Source of the DNA: Paramesorhizobium salinisoli | Lineage (GTDB): Bacteria; Pseudomonadota; Alphaproteobacteria; Rhizobiales; Rhizobiaceae | NCBI RefSeq assembly: GCF_003335045.1 | Contig: NZ_QOZG01000003.1 | Coordinates: 124,001-188,000 of the forward strand | Direction of reading: 5' to 3' | Length of the DNA stretch: 64,000 nucleotides | Shown here: one piece after another, positions 25,854-36,439 of the stretch | How positions within the stretch are numbered: the first letter of the stretch is position 1 | How the letters are laid out: each line of letters begins with the position of its first letter | Notes under the pieces: model-generated | Databases searched by the model: none | What the model saw: the letters and a program-made list of their open reading frames with translations, nothing else | Told to the model about the DNA's origin: nothing | Position numbers and translations under genes: made by a program

Positions 25854-27713
25854 ATGGTGCAGATGCAGTCCCGCTTCGACCCGCTGTTTGACGGCGAGCG
25901 TACGAAAAATCCCCTTGCCGTCCTGAAGCAGGTCTACGGTTACCCTGCCTTCCGCGGCAAGCAGGCCGATGTCATCGCTCGCGTCGTCTCGGGGGGAGAT
26001 GCGGTCGTTCTGTTTCCCACGGGCGCCGGGAAATCCTTGTGCTTCCAGATCCCGGCGCTCTGCCGCGATGGCATTGGCATCGTCGTTTCCCCGTTGATCG
26101 CGCTGATGCGTGACCAGGTGGAAGCGTTGAAGCAACTTGGCGTGCGGGCCGCCGCGCTGAATTCCTCGCTGACGCGCGAGGAGCTTTTGGATGTCCGCCG
26201 GGCGATCGCCGACGGCGCTCTCGATCTTCTCTATGTCACGCCGGAGCGCATTGTGACGCCCGGTTTCAAGGATATGGTCCGCAATGCCAGGATTGCACTG
26301 TTTGCCATAGACGAGGCGCATTGCGTTTCCCAATGGGGCCATGATTTCCGCCCGGAATATCGCGAACTCGGCCATCTCTCGGAGGCATATCCCGGCGTGC
26401 CGCGCATGGCTCTGACGGCGACCGCCGACCCCCATACCCGCGAAGACATTATCGACAAGCTCAATCTACACTCGGCGGAGGTCTTCACGACCTCGTTCGA
26501 CCGGCCGAACATCGCCTATGAAATCGTCGAGCGCGATCAGCCGCGCCAGCAACTCCTGCGCTTCCTCACGCGCCACAAGGGCTCGAGCGGGATCGTCTAT
26601 TGCCTCTCGCGCGCCAAGGTCGAGGACACGGCCGAATGGCTGAACGGGCAGGGGATTCGCGCACTTGCCTATCATGCGGGCATGGACCGCGCCGTTCGCG
26701 ACGCCAATCAGGATGCTTTCCTGAAGGAGGAAAATCTCTGCCTTGTCGCCACAGTTGCCTTCGGTATGGGCATCGACAAGCCGAATGTGCGCTATGTTGC
26801 GCATCTCGATCTGCCGGGCTCCGTCGAGGCTTACTATCAGGAAACGGGCCGCGCCGGTCGTGACGGGCTGCCCTCCGACGTCTGGATGGCCTATGGCATG
26901 GCCGATGTCATCCAGCGTGGCCGGATGATCGATGAAGGCAATTCGGGTGACGATATCAAGCGTGTCGAACGCGCCAAGCTCAATGCGCTGCTCGGCATCT
27001 GCGAAACGCCCGGCTGCCGCAGGCAGGCGATCCTGGCCCATTTCGGCGAGGCGCATGCGGGCGGCTGCGGCAATTGCGATACCTGCCTGAAGCCGGTCGA
27101 GACCTGGGACGGAACGGACGCTGCCATCAAGGCGCTGGCTGCGATCTACCGGACTGGCGAGCGCTTCGGCACCGGCCATCTCATCGACGTGCTGCTCGGC
27201 AATGATAACGAGAAGACTACCCGCTTCGGCCATACGGACATGCCAGTTTTCGGCGCGGGCAAGGATATTGCAGCCAAGACCTGGCAGTCGGTCTACCGCC
27301 AGCTTCTCGCCGCCGGTCTGGTCAGCGTCGATCACAACGCCTTCGGCGCGCTGAAGCTGGAGCCGGGAGCCCGCGCCGTCTTCAAGCGCGAACGCGAAGT
27401 CCGCTTCCGCAAGGATCGTCCGACAGGCGCAAAGGCTTCGAAAAACGGATCATCGCGTTCTGTAAACGCCAAATCCGCGCTTGAGGGATCTGACATGGAG
27501 CTTTTCGAGGCTCTTCGCGCGGCCAGAACGACAATCGCCAAGGAACTCTCGGTCCCGCCCTATGTCGTCTTTCCAGACACGACACTGGTGGCGTTCGCTA
27601 CCGAGCGTCCGACGACCCGCGCCGCGCTTCTCGGTATCTCCGGCGTCGGCCAGTCAAAGCTGGAGCGCTACGGCGATGCCTTCTTGAAGGTCATGCGGGC
27701 GCATCAGATTTAG
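25854..27713 (+). CDS. recQ: ATP-dependent DNA helicase RecQ
   Basis: A 619-residue 3'-5' helicase for recombination and fork repair. The order is: FRGKQADVI (motif 0), [16 protein letters not shown] (Walker A), [20 protein letters not shown] (DEAH), [57 protein letters not shown]; then the RQC zinc site C-x16-C-x2-C-type ([18 protein letters not shown]), winged helix and a C-terminal HRDC domain ending [17 protein letters not shown]. Start at 25854 ([12 protein letters not shown]). A terminator follows. Confidence 0.94.
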   Translation: MVQMQSRFDPLFDGERTKNPLAVLKQVYGYPAFRGKQADVIARVVSGGDAVVLFPTGAGKSLCFQIPALCRDGIGIVVSPLIALMRDQVEALKQLGVRAAALNSSLTREELLDVRRAIADGALDLLYVTPERIVTPGFKDMVRNARIALFAIDEAHCVSQWGHDFRPEYRELGHLSEAYPGVPRMALTATADPHTREDIIDKLNLHSAEVFTTSFDRPNIAYEIVERDQPRQQLLRFLTRHKGSSGIVYCLSRAKVEDTAEWLNGQGIRALAYHAGMDRAVRDANQDAFLKEENLCLVATVAFGMGIDKPNVRYVAHLDLPGSVEAYYQETGRAGRDGLPSDVWMAYGMADVIQRGRMIDEGNSGDDIKRVERAKLNALLGICETPGCRRQAILAHFGEAHAGGCGNCDTCLKPVETWDGTDAAIKALAAIYRTGERFGTGHLIDVLLGNDNEKTTRFGHTDMPVFGAGKDIAAKTWQSVYRQLLAAGLVSVDHNAFGALKLEPGARAVFKREREVRFRKDRPTGAKASKNGSSRSVNAKSALEGSDMELFEALRAARTTIAKELSVPPYVVFPDTTLVAFATERPTTRAALLGISGVGQSKLERYGDAFLKVMRAHQI

Positions 27714-27735
27714 GCATACCGCAGATTTAGGCATA

Positions 27736-27769
27736 CCGCCGCTCCCTGACCGGGGGCGGCGGCCTTTTT
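27736..27769 (+). terminator. rho-independent terminator of recQ
   Basis: CCGCCGC (27736-27742) pairs with GCGGCGG (27756-27762), with an inner CCC/GGG extension, and is followed by CCTTTTT. It is 22 bases after the recQ stop. Confidence 0.82.
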
Positions 27770-27795
27770 GCGCTCAGCGACGTTCGGTTCACTAT

Positions 27796-28155
27796 TTAAC
27801 GGCAACCTTCCGGGGTTCCCGCAGCAGTTCCTGCTGCTGTCCCGCCGGTAGTCGATGTATCAGGGCAATCCGTACGACCTGTGGTGCCGCTTGGGGTTTG
27901 CTGAGTATTGCCGCTTCCGCTCATATCGCCAGAGTTGCCGCCCGACGTTCCGTTTCCAGCGCCGGCGGGCGCGGTGGTGTTGTTGTTATCGGAGCCGGTT
28001 CCAGTACCGCTGCTTGCTCCACCGGTCGTCCCGGTGCCAGTCCCGGACGTGCCTCCGGTATCTCCGCCTGAACCCGAGCCTCCGGAAGTCTGCGCCATGG
28101 CTGCCGTGGCCATCGCTGCGGAAACAAGCGAAACTGCAATCAATCTACGCAACAT
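27796..28155 (-). CDS. secreted Gly/Ser/Thr-rich low-complexity protein
   Basis: A 119-residue protein with a clear signal peptide (MLRRLIAVSLVSAAMATAAMA/QT) at a start (28155) with AAAAGGAG upstream. The mature chain is almost entirely Gly, Ser, Thr and Asn (SGGSGSGGDTGGTSGTGTG...), with two Cys near the end (TDCPDTSTT and PEGCR) that could form a disulfide. It is predicted to be exported and unstructured. No family is recognised beyond low complexity. It converges on recQ. Confidence 0.75.
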   Translation of the reverse strand: MLRRLIAVSLVSAAMATAAMAQTSGGSGSGGDTGGTSGTGTGTTGGASSGTGTGSDNNNTTAPAGAGNGTSGGNSGDMSGSGNTQQTPSGTTGRTDCPDTSTTGGTAAGTAAGTPEGCR

Positions 28156-28309
28156 GGTGTGGTCTCCTTTTAGGTTATGACGACAGCCACAAACCGTGGA
28201 GACCATCCAATGTTCCCGCTTTATTTCGCATATGAAGCCGGGAACCAATGGGAACGGTTGCCGATTGAAAAAACGGACCCTTCAGGCTTCAGATCAAGGG
28301 GGGTGATGC

Positions 28310-28838
28310 ATGGCGGAAATGAAACTTGATATGGAGGATCTTCGTGTCATCACTGCATATGCCGCTGAAGGTGCAGCAGATGTATTGGAGATATTCGAAA
28401 GTGTTTCCCTCTGATTGCCGTCCGCGTGAGGCGATCGATACCGCGTGGACATTTGCGCGAGGGGGCAAACGTGTGAAGGCACTTCGCGACGCAGCCTGGG
28501 GCGCTCTAAAGGCGGCTCAGGGGTCCGAACATGCGGCGGCAAGCGAGGCTGCGCGGGCCGCTATGTGCGCCTCGGCCGCTGCCTATCTTCATCCGCTGCC
28601 CCGCTCGACGCAGGTTCGGCACATTCTTGGCGCGGCGGCCCACGCCGCCCGAGCTGCTGAACTTGCAAATGACGAGACGCCAGGTATCGGCGCAAACTAT
28701 GCAGAACGCGCTGTAGGACGAGCGAGCCCGAGGGTTGTGGAGATACTATGTCGTTTCCCTCCAGCGCCTCCTGGCGGCGGTCGTGCAGGAGAACTCCTTC
28801 GTTGCATCGATCATGCGCTCCGCAGCACTTCTTCGTAG
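28310..28838 (+). pseudogene. Imm-5-like family gene with a frameshift
   Basis: ATG at 28310 (AAGGGGGG upstream) opens MAEMKLDMEDLRVITAYAAE then GAADVLEIFES and stops after VSL. One base over, the frame resumes VFPSDCRPREAIDTAWTFAR and runs to 28838, with SAAAYLHPLPRSTQVRHILG, AAAHAARAAELA and RASPRVVEILCRFPPAPPGG. The combined product looks like the putative Imm-5 immunity (SbcC-like annotated) family, where the N-terminal and downstream parts are contiguous. The shift lies near 28395-28412, at a TTTCCC run. It is either a real inactivating frameshift or a sequencing error. Family identity is from memory of the HPL..TQV.HILGAAAHAARA core. Confidence 0.6.
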
Positions 28839-28952
28839 AAGTATCATTGGCCGCGCCGGCCAACGCCGCTTCACCACCAATTTCGTCACCTCCGACGACT
28901 AAGACCCGTGCCTGAAATCGCCAAACCACCATCCGCTAGCTGATCTGATTTT

Positions 28953-28988
28953 GCCTCGCGCCCTTCACGGGTCGCGGGGCTTATTTTT
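28953..28988 (+). terminator. rho-independent terminator
   Basis: GCCTCGCGCCC pairs with GGGTCGCGGGGC (one bulge) around TTCAC, followed by TTATTTTT. It would end transcription of the Imm-5-like gene. Confidence 0.75.
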
Positions 28989-29084
28989 GCGTTTGGAACT
29001 AAGTCATTGATCATGCCGTTGAAGACGAATGGAAAACCGCCTCGCAGCCATGCAGGCCTGTCTTGATGTCATGGAGGGTAGCCG

Positions 29085-29381
29085 ATGTCAGAGGATGATG
29101 AACGCTTTCAGGTTTCATTGCCACGCACGGGCGGTGATTTAACCATAGCCGAAGTACGATCGGACGGCTCAGTGATCATAACCGATGGCGTCCGGCACGG
29201 ATACTATGCGCCGCAGGACGGACAGCAGGCTCTTGAAGGGCAGCCCCGCCTCGTGCCGTCCTCCACCGAATCAGGAAATTTCGGTGAGGCGGTGCGTGTG
29301 ACGCTTACGGACGGGCAGCGGGAAGTGGCGTATACCCCTTTCTCGGCGGATTATTCCCCGCAAAATGCGCCTGCTGTTTAA
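29085..29381 (+). CDS. small hypothetical protein
   Basis: A 98-residue acidic protein (MSEDDERFQVSLPRTGGDLT) with a good GGAGGG ribosome site and its own upstream terminator. It has no signal peptide or membrane segment and appears beta-rich (VRSDGSVIITDGVRHGYY). I do not recognise a family. Codon use looks like the neighbours, which supports a real gene. Confidence 0.6.
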   Translation: MSEDDERFQVSLPRTGGDLTIAEVRSDGSVIITDGVRHGYYAPQDGQQALEGQPRLVPSSTESGNFGEAVRVTLTDGQREVAYTPFSADYSPQNAPAV

Positions 29382-29831
29382 CTTTGTCACATGGTCATGG
29401 ACCGGGGCGCTCAGCAATCTTGCTGAACCGACAACCAGTTGTTTCCCCAGAACTGATCACATTCTTGATCCATCCATACATAGCAACCTGATTGCCGGTT
29501 ACGGCAATACGGCGCAACCCGTTGTTCCAGATTAGTGTATGATTTCAGGAGAAATGTAGGCCTGAGCGCCTGCTGTAAAGCAGGGGTAACGCTAATAATT
29601 TGTTTAAGTTTTATCTATTCACAGGATTGCATCTGTACAATATTGCTAAACTTCGAATTCTTGGTATCTGTAAGAATAAATTTCAGTCTTTGTCGGCATA
29701 GGTATCGATGGATTCTGTGTTGCGATTATAGTTCAGGCGAAAAGACGCATCTCTGATGCTGTCTATTATCTGGGGGTTGCGGAATATCAGTGCATTTTCT
29801 CTGATATCCGTATGGGAGAGGGAATGGCAGG
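29382..29831. other. AT-rich upstream region of the autotransporter
   Basis: About 450 bases clearly richer in A/T than the surroundings, with no convincing gene. It probably carries the autotransporter promoter and binding sites for regulators or nucleoid proteins. An inverted repeat at its 3' end is listed separately. Confidence 0.5.
29784..29807. promoter_or_regulatory. inverted repeat just upstream of the autotransporter start
   Basis: ATATCAG (29784-29790) and CTGATAT (29801-29807) are perfect inverted 7-mers with a 10-base spacer, about 25 bases before the ATG and next to the GGGAGAGGGA ribosome region. It could be an operator or a 5' UTR hairpin controlling translation. Confidence 0.35.
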
Positions 29832-32800
29832 ATGAATTATAAAAGTCAGCCGCTCGCGCCGGCTCATTATCTGGAAAAGCGTTTTAAGAAACTACTCTAT
29901 TCCGTTTCAGTGATAGCAATGGCCCATATGAGCTTGGGTGCTCCGGCCATCGCCGCAGATAACCACTGGAAAGGCGACGATGGCGAATGGACCGAATCCG
30001 GCAACTGGTCTCTAAACCACGCTCCCGTCGGCACTGAAAACGTCATCATTAACATGGGCGCCGGCGCAGCAGTGTTGCCCGTAGTCGAAGATGCCATCAC
30101 CAATTTCCAGGGATCCATCACGGTCGGAGGACAATCCGGGACAGCATTGGATTCCGGGGGGCTGGCGATCCAGGACGGCGGATCCATCACACAGGATAAA
30201 ATGCAGCTCTTCATCTACGGGTTAGGGGCAATGCCGAGTGTGACCGTTACCGGAAAAAATTCGGGCACCGGTGAACAGTCCAAGCTCGTCAGCTCTGGCC
30301 CCGCGATCGGCGTGGTGAGGGTGGGCGGAGGCCCGAATCCTGATCCCGCTAATAGACTCTTCCAGGGAAGGCTTAACGTCTTGAATGGCGGTTCGATCAG
30401 CGGTTCCCAAATCGAAATTGGGCGGGACGTAGGTTCTACGGGCTACGTGACGGTTGATGGTCAGGGCTCAAACATAGATGTTCCTGCAGCGCGCGGGGAA
30501 GGCCATGTGAGCGTGGGATATTATGGAAACGGCACGCTCGTCATATCGAATGGCGGTACTGTCCGCAGCGAGGTCGGGGAACTTGCAACGGGCGATACTT
30601 CCCGCAGGGCCGGCCACGCAACGGTGCAGGTCACGGGGAAGGATTCCGCCTGGACGATCTTCGGAGGCGTGCTCATCCATGTCGGCGGTTGGGGCACCGG
30701 CACGCTCGATATCGCGGATGGCGGTAAAGTCGATGCCATGTCATCGGTAATCAACATTGGCGATAATCTGTCGGGCAAGGGCACGGTCAGCGTCGATGGT
30801 CCCAATTCCTTATTGACCAATACCGCCGCTATCTCCGTTGGCAATGCTGGGAAGGGCACGCTTACGGTCTCGAATGGGGGCAGTGTTTCGACCACCGCCG
30901 CCTTGAACATCGCAGTCGCCCACGGTTCGACCGGAACATTGAACATCGGTGCTGCGCCGGCGGCAACCGCCGTGGCAGCCGGCACGGTCGCCGCCAGCGG
31001 GGTGAAATTCGGAGCCGGCACGGGCACGATCAATTTCAACCACACTGATACCGGCTACGTCTTCGCGCCCGCCATTTCCGGGAACGGAACGGTCAATCAG
31101 ATTGCCGGCACCACTATTCTTACCGGCGCCAACACCTATACCGGCGTAACCAATATCTCGGGCGGCGTTCTGCAAATCGGCAATGGCGCAACGGCAGGCA
31201 GCATCGCCGGCGACATCAACAACGATGCCATGCTCGTCTTCAAACGCTCCGACCCATACGCCTATAGCGGGCTGATCAGCGGAAACGGCACCGTGACTCA
31301 TGCCGGTTCCGGAGAGCTGACGCTCACCGGTGCCAACACCTACAAGGGCGGAACGGTGGTAAATGGCGGCGGCGTGCTGTCGGTTTCGCGGGACACCAAT
31401 CTAGGAGATCCCTCGGGTGGATTGACGCTGGATTCGGGTGCGCTGCGGGTGATCGGCAGGAACTACACCTCGACAAGCCGCACCATCAATGTGGGCAGCG
31501 GTGGCGGCGCCATCGATATCGCGGATGCCAATAACGAGTTCACGGACTCCGGTGCCGTGACCGGCCCTGGCGAACTCAAAAAACTCGGCGTCGGTACCCT
31601 GATACTGGCCGGCGACAGCAGCGGCTTTGCCGGGAACACCATAGTTGAGCAGGGCATCCTAAGGGTGAATGAGACGCTCGGCGGGACAATGAATGTCAGC
31701 GCCTCAGGCACGCTCAGCGGTACCGGCACCGTAGTGGGTGATACCACTGTCCTGGGTACCTTGGTCGGCGTGCAGGGCCAGCAGCTGAAATTCGGTGGCA
31801 ATCTCGTGCTCAACAGCGTTGCCAAAATCGATGTCTCGCTCGGTGTACCGGAGACGACGGGTCTGTTCGATGTCGCGGGCGATCTTACGCTGGACGGCAC
31901 GCTTGATATCCACGATCTCGGCGGCTTCAGCCCCGGCCTATACCGGCTGTTCAATTACAACGGTGCGCTCACCAATAACGGGCTCGATTTGGGCACATTG
32001 CCGGACGGTATCCTGCAAACCGATCTCACCGTGCAAACATCCGTGGCAAAAGAGGTCAATCTGATCAATACCGCCGGTGTGACCCTCAGCTATTGGGATG
32101 GCGGCAACACCGCGCAACATGACAATGGGACAGTCGATGGCGGATCCGGCATCTGGAACCGGCCAAACGACAACTGGACCGAGATGGACGGCGCGTTCAA
32201 CCGCATGTGGAGCAACGGGAATTTTGCCATTTTCCAGGGAACGGCAGGAACGGTAACTGTTGACGACAGTAACGGCGCCATATCGGTCGCCGGCATGCAA
32301 TTCACAGTCGATGGCTATCGTATCGAAGGCGATGCCATCTCGCTTGATGCCGACCTTACCATCATCCGCACCGGAACTGGCTTCGGCAACGCGGCGCTGA
32401 CCGCCACGATCGCCTCGGAGCTGACCGGAGCTGGCCGGCTCGTGAAAACCGATAGCGGCACTCTGGTGCTTGCCGGCACCAACAGCTATCTCGGCGGCAC
32501 CACTATCCAGCACGGCACCCTCTCTGTCTCCGCCGATGCCAATCTTGGCGATCTGTCAGGTGGACTTGCCTTCGGTGACGGTACGCTCCGCAATACGGCG
32601 GTGTTCAGTTCCGACCGCCTGGTGACAATCAACGGCACCGGCAATTTCCAGACCGATGCCGACTTGGCGTGGAACGGCAATATCACCGGCGGTGGTTCCC
32701 TCTTCAAGACCGGAGCTGCCACCCTGACGTTGACCGGCAGCAATGATTACCAGGGAGGAACCTTCTTCGAGGAAGGCGTTGTTTCGGTCTCGGCCGATAA

Positions 32801-34649
32801 TAATCTTGGCGCGGCCTCCGGCGAACTCATCTTCGGTGGCGGCACACTCCGGAATACCGCCGCGTTCAGTACCCCGCGTCCGATAACGTTTGACGATGGC
32901 GGCGGCACCTTTCAGACCGATGCCGACCTGACACTCAGCGGCCCGCTCGACGGTCATGCAGGATTGACCAAAACCGGCTCAGCCACACTTCTCCTGACGG
33001 GCGCCGGCAGCTATCTGGGGAACACGACGGTAAAGGCCGGAACACTTGCGGCAGGCGCGGCGAATGTCTTCAGTACAACGTCCGATTTCACCGTTGAGAC
33101 AGGCGGTACGCTCGACCTGAAGGGTTTTGACCAGACGCTGACATCGCTCACCAATGCCGGCACGGTGAACCTCGGCGGCGACACGCCCGGAACGACGCTG
33201 ACAGTAAATGGCGATTATGTCGGCCAGGGCGGTACGATCATCGTCAACAGCGTACTTGGCTACGACGATTCGAAAACCCACCGCATGCATGTCACCGGCA
33301 CGACTTCGGGCACTAGCGCGATTGCCGTCAAGAATATGGGTGGCAACGGCGCTTTGACCAATGAGGGCATCAAGATCATTGATGTTGACGGCGCTTCCGG
33401 CGCTACCTTCACGCTCTTGGCCGATTACACCTTCCAGGGCCAGCCGGCAGTGGTCGGTGGCGCCTATGCCTACCGGCTCTACAAGAACGGGATTTCGACG
33501 CCCACTGACGGCGACTGGTATCTGCGCACGAACCTTCAAGGCAGCCCCTTGCAACCTGGACCAGGTCCTGGGACCCCTCCCAATCCTGGCGATCCGCTGC
33601 AGCCGGGGCCGGGGCCTGTGATCCCGCACTACCAGCCGGGCGTTCCGATCTACGAGGCTTATGCCGAGGTGCTGCAGCAGTTGAATGCAATGGGCACGCT
33701 GCGTGAGCGCGTGGGCAACCGCTACTGGCGCGGCGCGGCCAATCCGGTCATCGAGGAAGGCGACGGACCGGGGGAGATTGAAGCCGCTCCTTCGCCCGAT
33801 GTCGATGCGGCGTCCGCCGTCTGGGGGCGGATCGAAGGAGCGCATGGCCGCTTCGAGCCGAAATATTCCACCAGCGCCACAAGCTACGACATCGACATGG
33901 TCAAGCTGCGGGCCGGTCTCGACGGCCTGCTTTACGAGACGGAAGCCGGACGCTTGATCGGAGGCCTGACCGTGCATTACGGCCATGCCAAGGCGGATGT
34001 CAGCGCGGTGCACGGCGATGGCAGCATCAAGACCGACGGCTATGGTTTCGGCGGCACGCTGACCTTCTATGGCGAGGAGGGGGGATATTTCGACGCTCAG
34101 GCGCGAACCACCTGGTATCGCAGCGATCTCAATTCGCAGACGGCGCAACAGACGCTCACCGACGGCAATGACGGCTTCGGCTATGCCTTGAGCCTGGAAG
34201 CGGGCAAGCGCATTGCCATCGATCCAAGCTGGACGCTGACGCCGCAGGCGCAGATCACCTGGTCGCAGGTGGAGTTCGACGGCTTCACCGATCCGTTCGG
34301 GGCGGACGTGTCGCACGACAGGAGCGACAGCCTGAAGGGCCGGCTGGGCATTGCGGCCGATTACGGCCGGGCATGGCGCGGTGACGACGGCATGCTGGTG
34401 CAGAGCAATGTCTATGCCATCGCCAATCTCACCCATGAGTTCCGCGAGGGCAGCCGGATCGAGGTGTCGGAGGTGAGCTTTGCCAGCGAGAACGAGCGGA
34501 CCTGGGCCGGTATCGGCACCGGCGGCACCTATAGCTGGGCTGATGGCAGATACGCGCTCTATGGCGAGGTTTCGGTCGACACCAGCCTGGAGAACTTCGC
34601 CGACAGCTATAAGCTCAACGGCAATCTCGGGCTGAAGGTCACATGGTAG
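29832..34649 (+). CDS. classical (type Va) autotransporter with pectin-lyase-like passenger
   Basis: A 1605-residue surface protein. A long N-terminal signal region ([20 protein letters not shown] followed by a hydrophobic stretch ending APAIAAD) leads to a beta-helical passenger. It has early [12 protein letters not shown] / [15 protein letters not shown] repeats and at least five autotransporter-associated strand repeats, e.g. [20 protein letters not shown] (residue about 500) and [20 protein letters not shown] (about 966). A Pro/Gly linker ([17 protein letters not shown], about 1238-1258) precedes a C-terminal beta-barrel from about 1330, ending NLGLKVTW with the expected terminal aromatic. 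The barrel inserts in the outer membrane and exports the passenger. Relatives act as adhesins (for example OmaA/BmaC-type in Brucella); binding partner unknown. Confidence 0.9.
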   Translation: MNYKSQPLAPAHYLEKRFKKLLYSVSVIAMAHMSLGAPAIAADNHWKGDDGEWTESGNWSLNHAPVGTENVIINMGAGAAVLPVVEDAITNFQGSITVGGQSGTALDSGGLAIQDGGSITQDKMQLFIYGLGAMPSVTVTGKNSGTGEQSKLVSSGPAIGVVRVGGGPNPDPANRLFQGRLNVLNGGSISGSQIEIGRDVGSTGYVTVDGQGSNIDVPAARGEGHVSVGYYGNGTLVISNGGTVRSEVGELATGDTSRRAGHATVQVTGKDSAWTIFGGVLIHVGGWGTGTLDIADGGKVDAMSSVINIGDNLSGKGTVSVDGPNSLLTNTAAISVGNAGKGTLTVSNGGSVSTTAALNIAVAHGSTGTLNIGAAPAATAVAAGTVAASGVKFGAGTGTINFNHTDTGYVFAPAISGNGTVNQIAGTTILTGANTYTGVTNISGGVLQIGNGATAGSIAGDINNDAMLVFKRSDPYAYSGLISGNGTVTHAGSGELTLTGANTYKGGTVVNGGGVLSVSRDTNLGDPSGGLTLDSGALRVIGRNYTSTSRTINVGSGGGAIDIADANNEFTDSGAVTGPGELKKLGVGTLILAGDSSGFAGNTIVEQGILRVNETLGGTMNVSASGTLSGTGTVVGDTTVLGTLVGVQGQQLKFGGNLVLNSVAKIDVSLGVPETTGLFDVAGDLTLDGTLDIHDLGGFSPGLYRLFNYNGALTNNGLDLGTLPDGILQTDLTVQTSVAKEVNLINTAGVTLSYWDGGNTAQHDNGTVDGGSGIWNRPNDNWTEMDGAFNRMWSNGNFAIFQGTAGTVTVDDSNGAISVAGMQFTVDGYRIEGDAISLDADLTIIRTGTGFGNAALTATIASELTGAGRLVKTDSGTLVLAGTNSYLGGTTIQHGTLSVSADANLGDLSGGLAFGDGTLRNTAVFSSDRLVTINGTGNFQTDADLAWNGNITGGGSLFKTGAATLTLTGSNDYQGGTFFEEGVVSVSADNNLGAASGELIFGGGTLRNTAAFSTPRPITFDDGGGTFQTDADLTLSGPLDGHAGLTKTGSATLLLTGAGSYLGNTTVKAGTLAAGAANVFSTTSDFTVETGGTLDLKGFDQTLTSLTNAGTVNLGGDTPGTTLTVNGDYVGQGGTIIVNSVLGYDDSKTHRMHVTGTTSGTSAIAVKNMGGNGALTNEGIKIIDVDGASGATFTLLADYTFQGQPAVVGGAYAYRLYKNGISTPTDGDWYLRTNLQGSPLQPGPGPGTPPNPGDPLQPGPGPVIPHYQPGVPIYEAYAEVLQQLNAMGTLRERVGNRYWRGAANPVIEEGDGPGEIEAAPSPDVDAASAVWGRIEGAHGRFEPKYSTSATSYDIDMVKLRAGLDGLLYETEAGRLIGGLTVHYGHAKADVSAVHGDGSIKTDGYGFGGTLTFYGEEGGYFDAQARTTWYRSDLNSQTAQQTLTDGNDGFGYALSLEAGKRIAIDPSWTLTPQAQITWSQVEFDGFTDPFGADVSHDRSDSLKGRLGIAADYGRAWRGDDGMLVQSNVYAIANLTHEFREGSRIEVSEVSFASENERTWAGIGTGGTYSWADGRYALYGEVSVDTSLENFADSYKLNGNLGLKVTW

Positions 34650-34694
34650 GGGGCCCCGGAGCTCTCTAGGTGCCATTAACATTGGCCAGAGTTC

Positions 34695-34728
34695 CCGGAG
34701 GCATAGTTCGCCTGGGCTTTGCCTCCGG
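34695..34728. terminator. hairpin between convergent genes, possible terminator
   Basis: CCGGAGGC (34695-34702) and GCCTCCGG (34721-34728) form an 8-bp stem between the autotransporter stop and the convergent membrane-protein stop. No U run follows on either strand, so terminator activity is uncertain. Confidence 0.3.
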
Positions 34729-34763
34729 TATTCGCCAAAGCCAATTTTAGCTTGGAGACATGT

Positions 34764-35480
34764 TCATCGGTCAACATACGCGTTCCATTGACGCGTCTGT
34801 TTGTAGATACCGGCCGGAGGGGCGTTGCGGGCTTGTGACTTTTTCCGAAGCAGCGCAGACACGGCCAGGATCAACACGCCGCTCGCGGAGAATTCCAAGA
34901 CTTCTTCCAGGATCGCTGCTTTATACGACGTTATGAGATCGAGGGTTACGGCGCTTGCGAGCATGCACACGGCCACAGCCAGACGGAATTCGAATGCCCT
35001 CGAAAGAATATACCTGACGCTCGCCTGAGCCTTTTGTCGAAACAGGGCCAAAAGTACGCCCGCGGCGGCCACGAGGAGCGCCATCCCTGTCGCTATCACG
35101 AGCAGCTCGGTACGTCCTGCGTCGTTTAGCAGGCGAACGAGGAGAATGATGATGTCATGGCCGCCGTCAAATTCTCCGCCGCCGCTCATCTGCGGCATTT
35201 GAAGACCAAAAATACGCGCACCGAAACTGATCTCGCTGAGAAAGAGTATCAAGGACAGCCCGCTCGTGCCGACGAGGATGCTCCTCTCAGTTGAGGTCAC
35301 AAAGGCACTCTTAAAAGCCGCACGCAACGCGAGCAGCGAGGCCGCCGCAAACCCCGCAGCGCCCAGGCTCTCCCCGATGCCGTCTTCAACCAACAAATCC
35401 GGCCTGGAAAGGCCGATGGTGAAAAGCAGGATCACACAGGCGACCACCACACAGATAAACACCTGATTCTCGCGGCTCAT
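34764..35480 (-). CDS. multi-pass membrane protein of unknown function
   Basis: A 238-residue protein starting MSRENQVFICVVVACVILL with GAAGG upstream. Six hydrophobic segments are visible (residues about 5-25, 38-55, 67-88, 120-145, 162-185, 195-212) separated by short loops, including a Gly/His-rich loop MSGGGEFDGGHD. A basic C-terminal tail (LLRKKSQARN) suggests a cytosolic end. No family is recognised. The frame is open far upstream to 35777, but only 35480 has a ribosome site and a sensible product. Confidence 0.7.
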   Translation of the reverse strand: MSRENQVFICVVVACVILLFTIGLSRPDLLVEDGIGESLGAAGFAAASLLALRAAFKSAFVTSTERSILVGTSGLSLILFLSEISFGARIFGLQMPQMSGGGEFDGGHDIIILLVRLLNDAGRTELLVIATGMALLVAAAGVLLALFRQKAQASVRYILSRAFEFRLAVAVCMLASAVTLDLITSYKAAILEEVLEFSASGVLILAVSALLRKKSQARNAPPAGIYKQTRQWNAYVDR

Positions 35481-35786
35481 TATACCTTCTTTTCTCAATC
35501 CCCTCCGCTCTGACATAAAACTGTCATAAGCCGCTTCTGTAAAGAGCTGGCGCCGAGGGGAGCAACGGCGACTTGGGCTCAAAATTACAGTTTCATGACA
35601 CCAGGATGCCGATAGCCGGCTAAGGCCTCGTGGGAGCCTGGTTAGATTCTGGGGAGTCCCGGATGAGATTTTGGCAAGCGCCCGGTTAGATTCGGATGAG
35701 AACGCCCTTCTGACGATGCCCTTTGATCGCAGATATCGGTGCCAGCCGGCAGCGATTCTTCTCTGGAACGGTTCCACGAGCTACCG

Positions 35787-35894
35787 AAGATCGGGCGTTA
35801 CCCGGATGTGCCGTTGGCCGATGCCCGCGGACAGGCGGCCGAACTGCGCCGGGCGGTTGCGAAGGGTACCGATCCGGTAGCCGACAAGCGGGCC
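35787..35894 (+). pseudogene. fragment of a DUF4102-type tyrosine integrase
   Basis: A short stretch in one frame reads KIGRYPDVPLADARGQAAEL, then RRAVAKGTDPVADKRA, the conserved N-terminal arm-binding module of phage/island integrases (LGRYPDVSLAEAR..A..L..GIDP...KR). Neither the start nor the catalytic domain is present; the sequence runs into the 3' end of the hxlR gene. It is a remnant of an integration module at the boundary where accessory genes begin. Confidence 0.65.
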
Positions 35895-35976
35895 TATGCA
35901 GCCTCGCAACCGGTCACCGATCTGGTCGAATGGGAACGGGCGGTGTCACCACATGGACTTGCAGCTCGGCAAAGAG

Positions 35977-36342
35977 TTACGAAGCCGCCGTCTCAGATTG
36001 CTGGAACAGGTCCATATTGGCTTCCCCCCAGGCCGAAAGGGATAGAAGGATCGGAATGAATGTCCGGCCCCGATCAGACAAGCTATATTCGACCTTGGGC
36101 GGCACCTGAGCGTAGACAACGCGGTTGATCAGCCCGTCGGCTTCCAATTCGCGCAGCTGATTGGTCAACGTTCTCTGCGTCACGCCGGACATCAGGCGCA
36201 TCAACTCGTTGAAGCGAACCGTACCTCGTTCCTGAAGATACCAAAGCGCAACGCATTTCCATTTTCCGTCGATCAGACTGATTGCCGCCTCTACCGCGCA
36301 ACCGGGATTGCTATCCAAACTGGTGTGGCGTCGCTTGACCAT
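35977..36342 (-). CDS. HxlR family transcriptional regulator
   Basis: A 121-residue winged-helix regulator with the typical opening NPGCAVEAAISLIDGKWKCV (redox-active Cys position 14) and core WYLQERGTVRFNELMRLM, GVTQRTLTNQLRELEADGL, VPPKVEYSLSDRG. HxlR proteins such as YodB and HypR sense quinones, diamide or hypochlorite through this N-terminal Cys. The gene is divergent from a quinone-oxidoreductase-like gene, its likely target. Confidence 0.92.
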   Translation of the reverse strand: MVKRRHTSLDSNPGCAVEAAISLIDGKWKCVALWYLQERGTVRFNELMRLMSGVTQRTLTNQLRELEADGLINRVVYAQVPPKVEYSLSDRGRTFIPILLSLSAWGEANMDLFQQSETAAS

Positions 36343-36379
36343 GGCAGTATCCTCTTGTGCACCTAGAGCAAATTTTTTG

Positions 36380-36403
36380 CGTATCGATAAATTTGGATAT
36401 ACG
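36380..36403. promoter_or_regulatory. inverted repeat in the hxlR / oxidoreductase intergenic region
   Basis: CGTAT (36380-36384) and ATACG (36399-36403) are inverted around an AT-rich centre, nested near two ATCGAT hexamers. Location between the divergent genes suits an HxlR operator. Weak motif evidence only. Confidence 0.35.
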
Positions 36404-36439
36404 ACTTAAATCGATCTTTACAAGATTGGAGATGCTGAC

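Noticed and set aside
29535..29756. A 73-codon open frame in the AT-rich region before the autotransporter
   Set aside because: No ribosome site, unusual Cys/Phe-rich composition, no recognisable family; likely random.
32979..34682. A 567-codon minus-strand open frame under the autotransporter barrel
   Set aside because: Antisense to a recognisable beta-barrel domain; no motifs or ribosome site.
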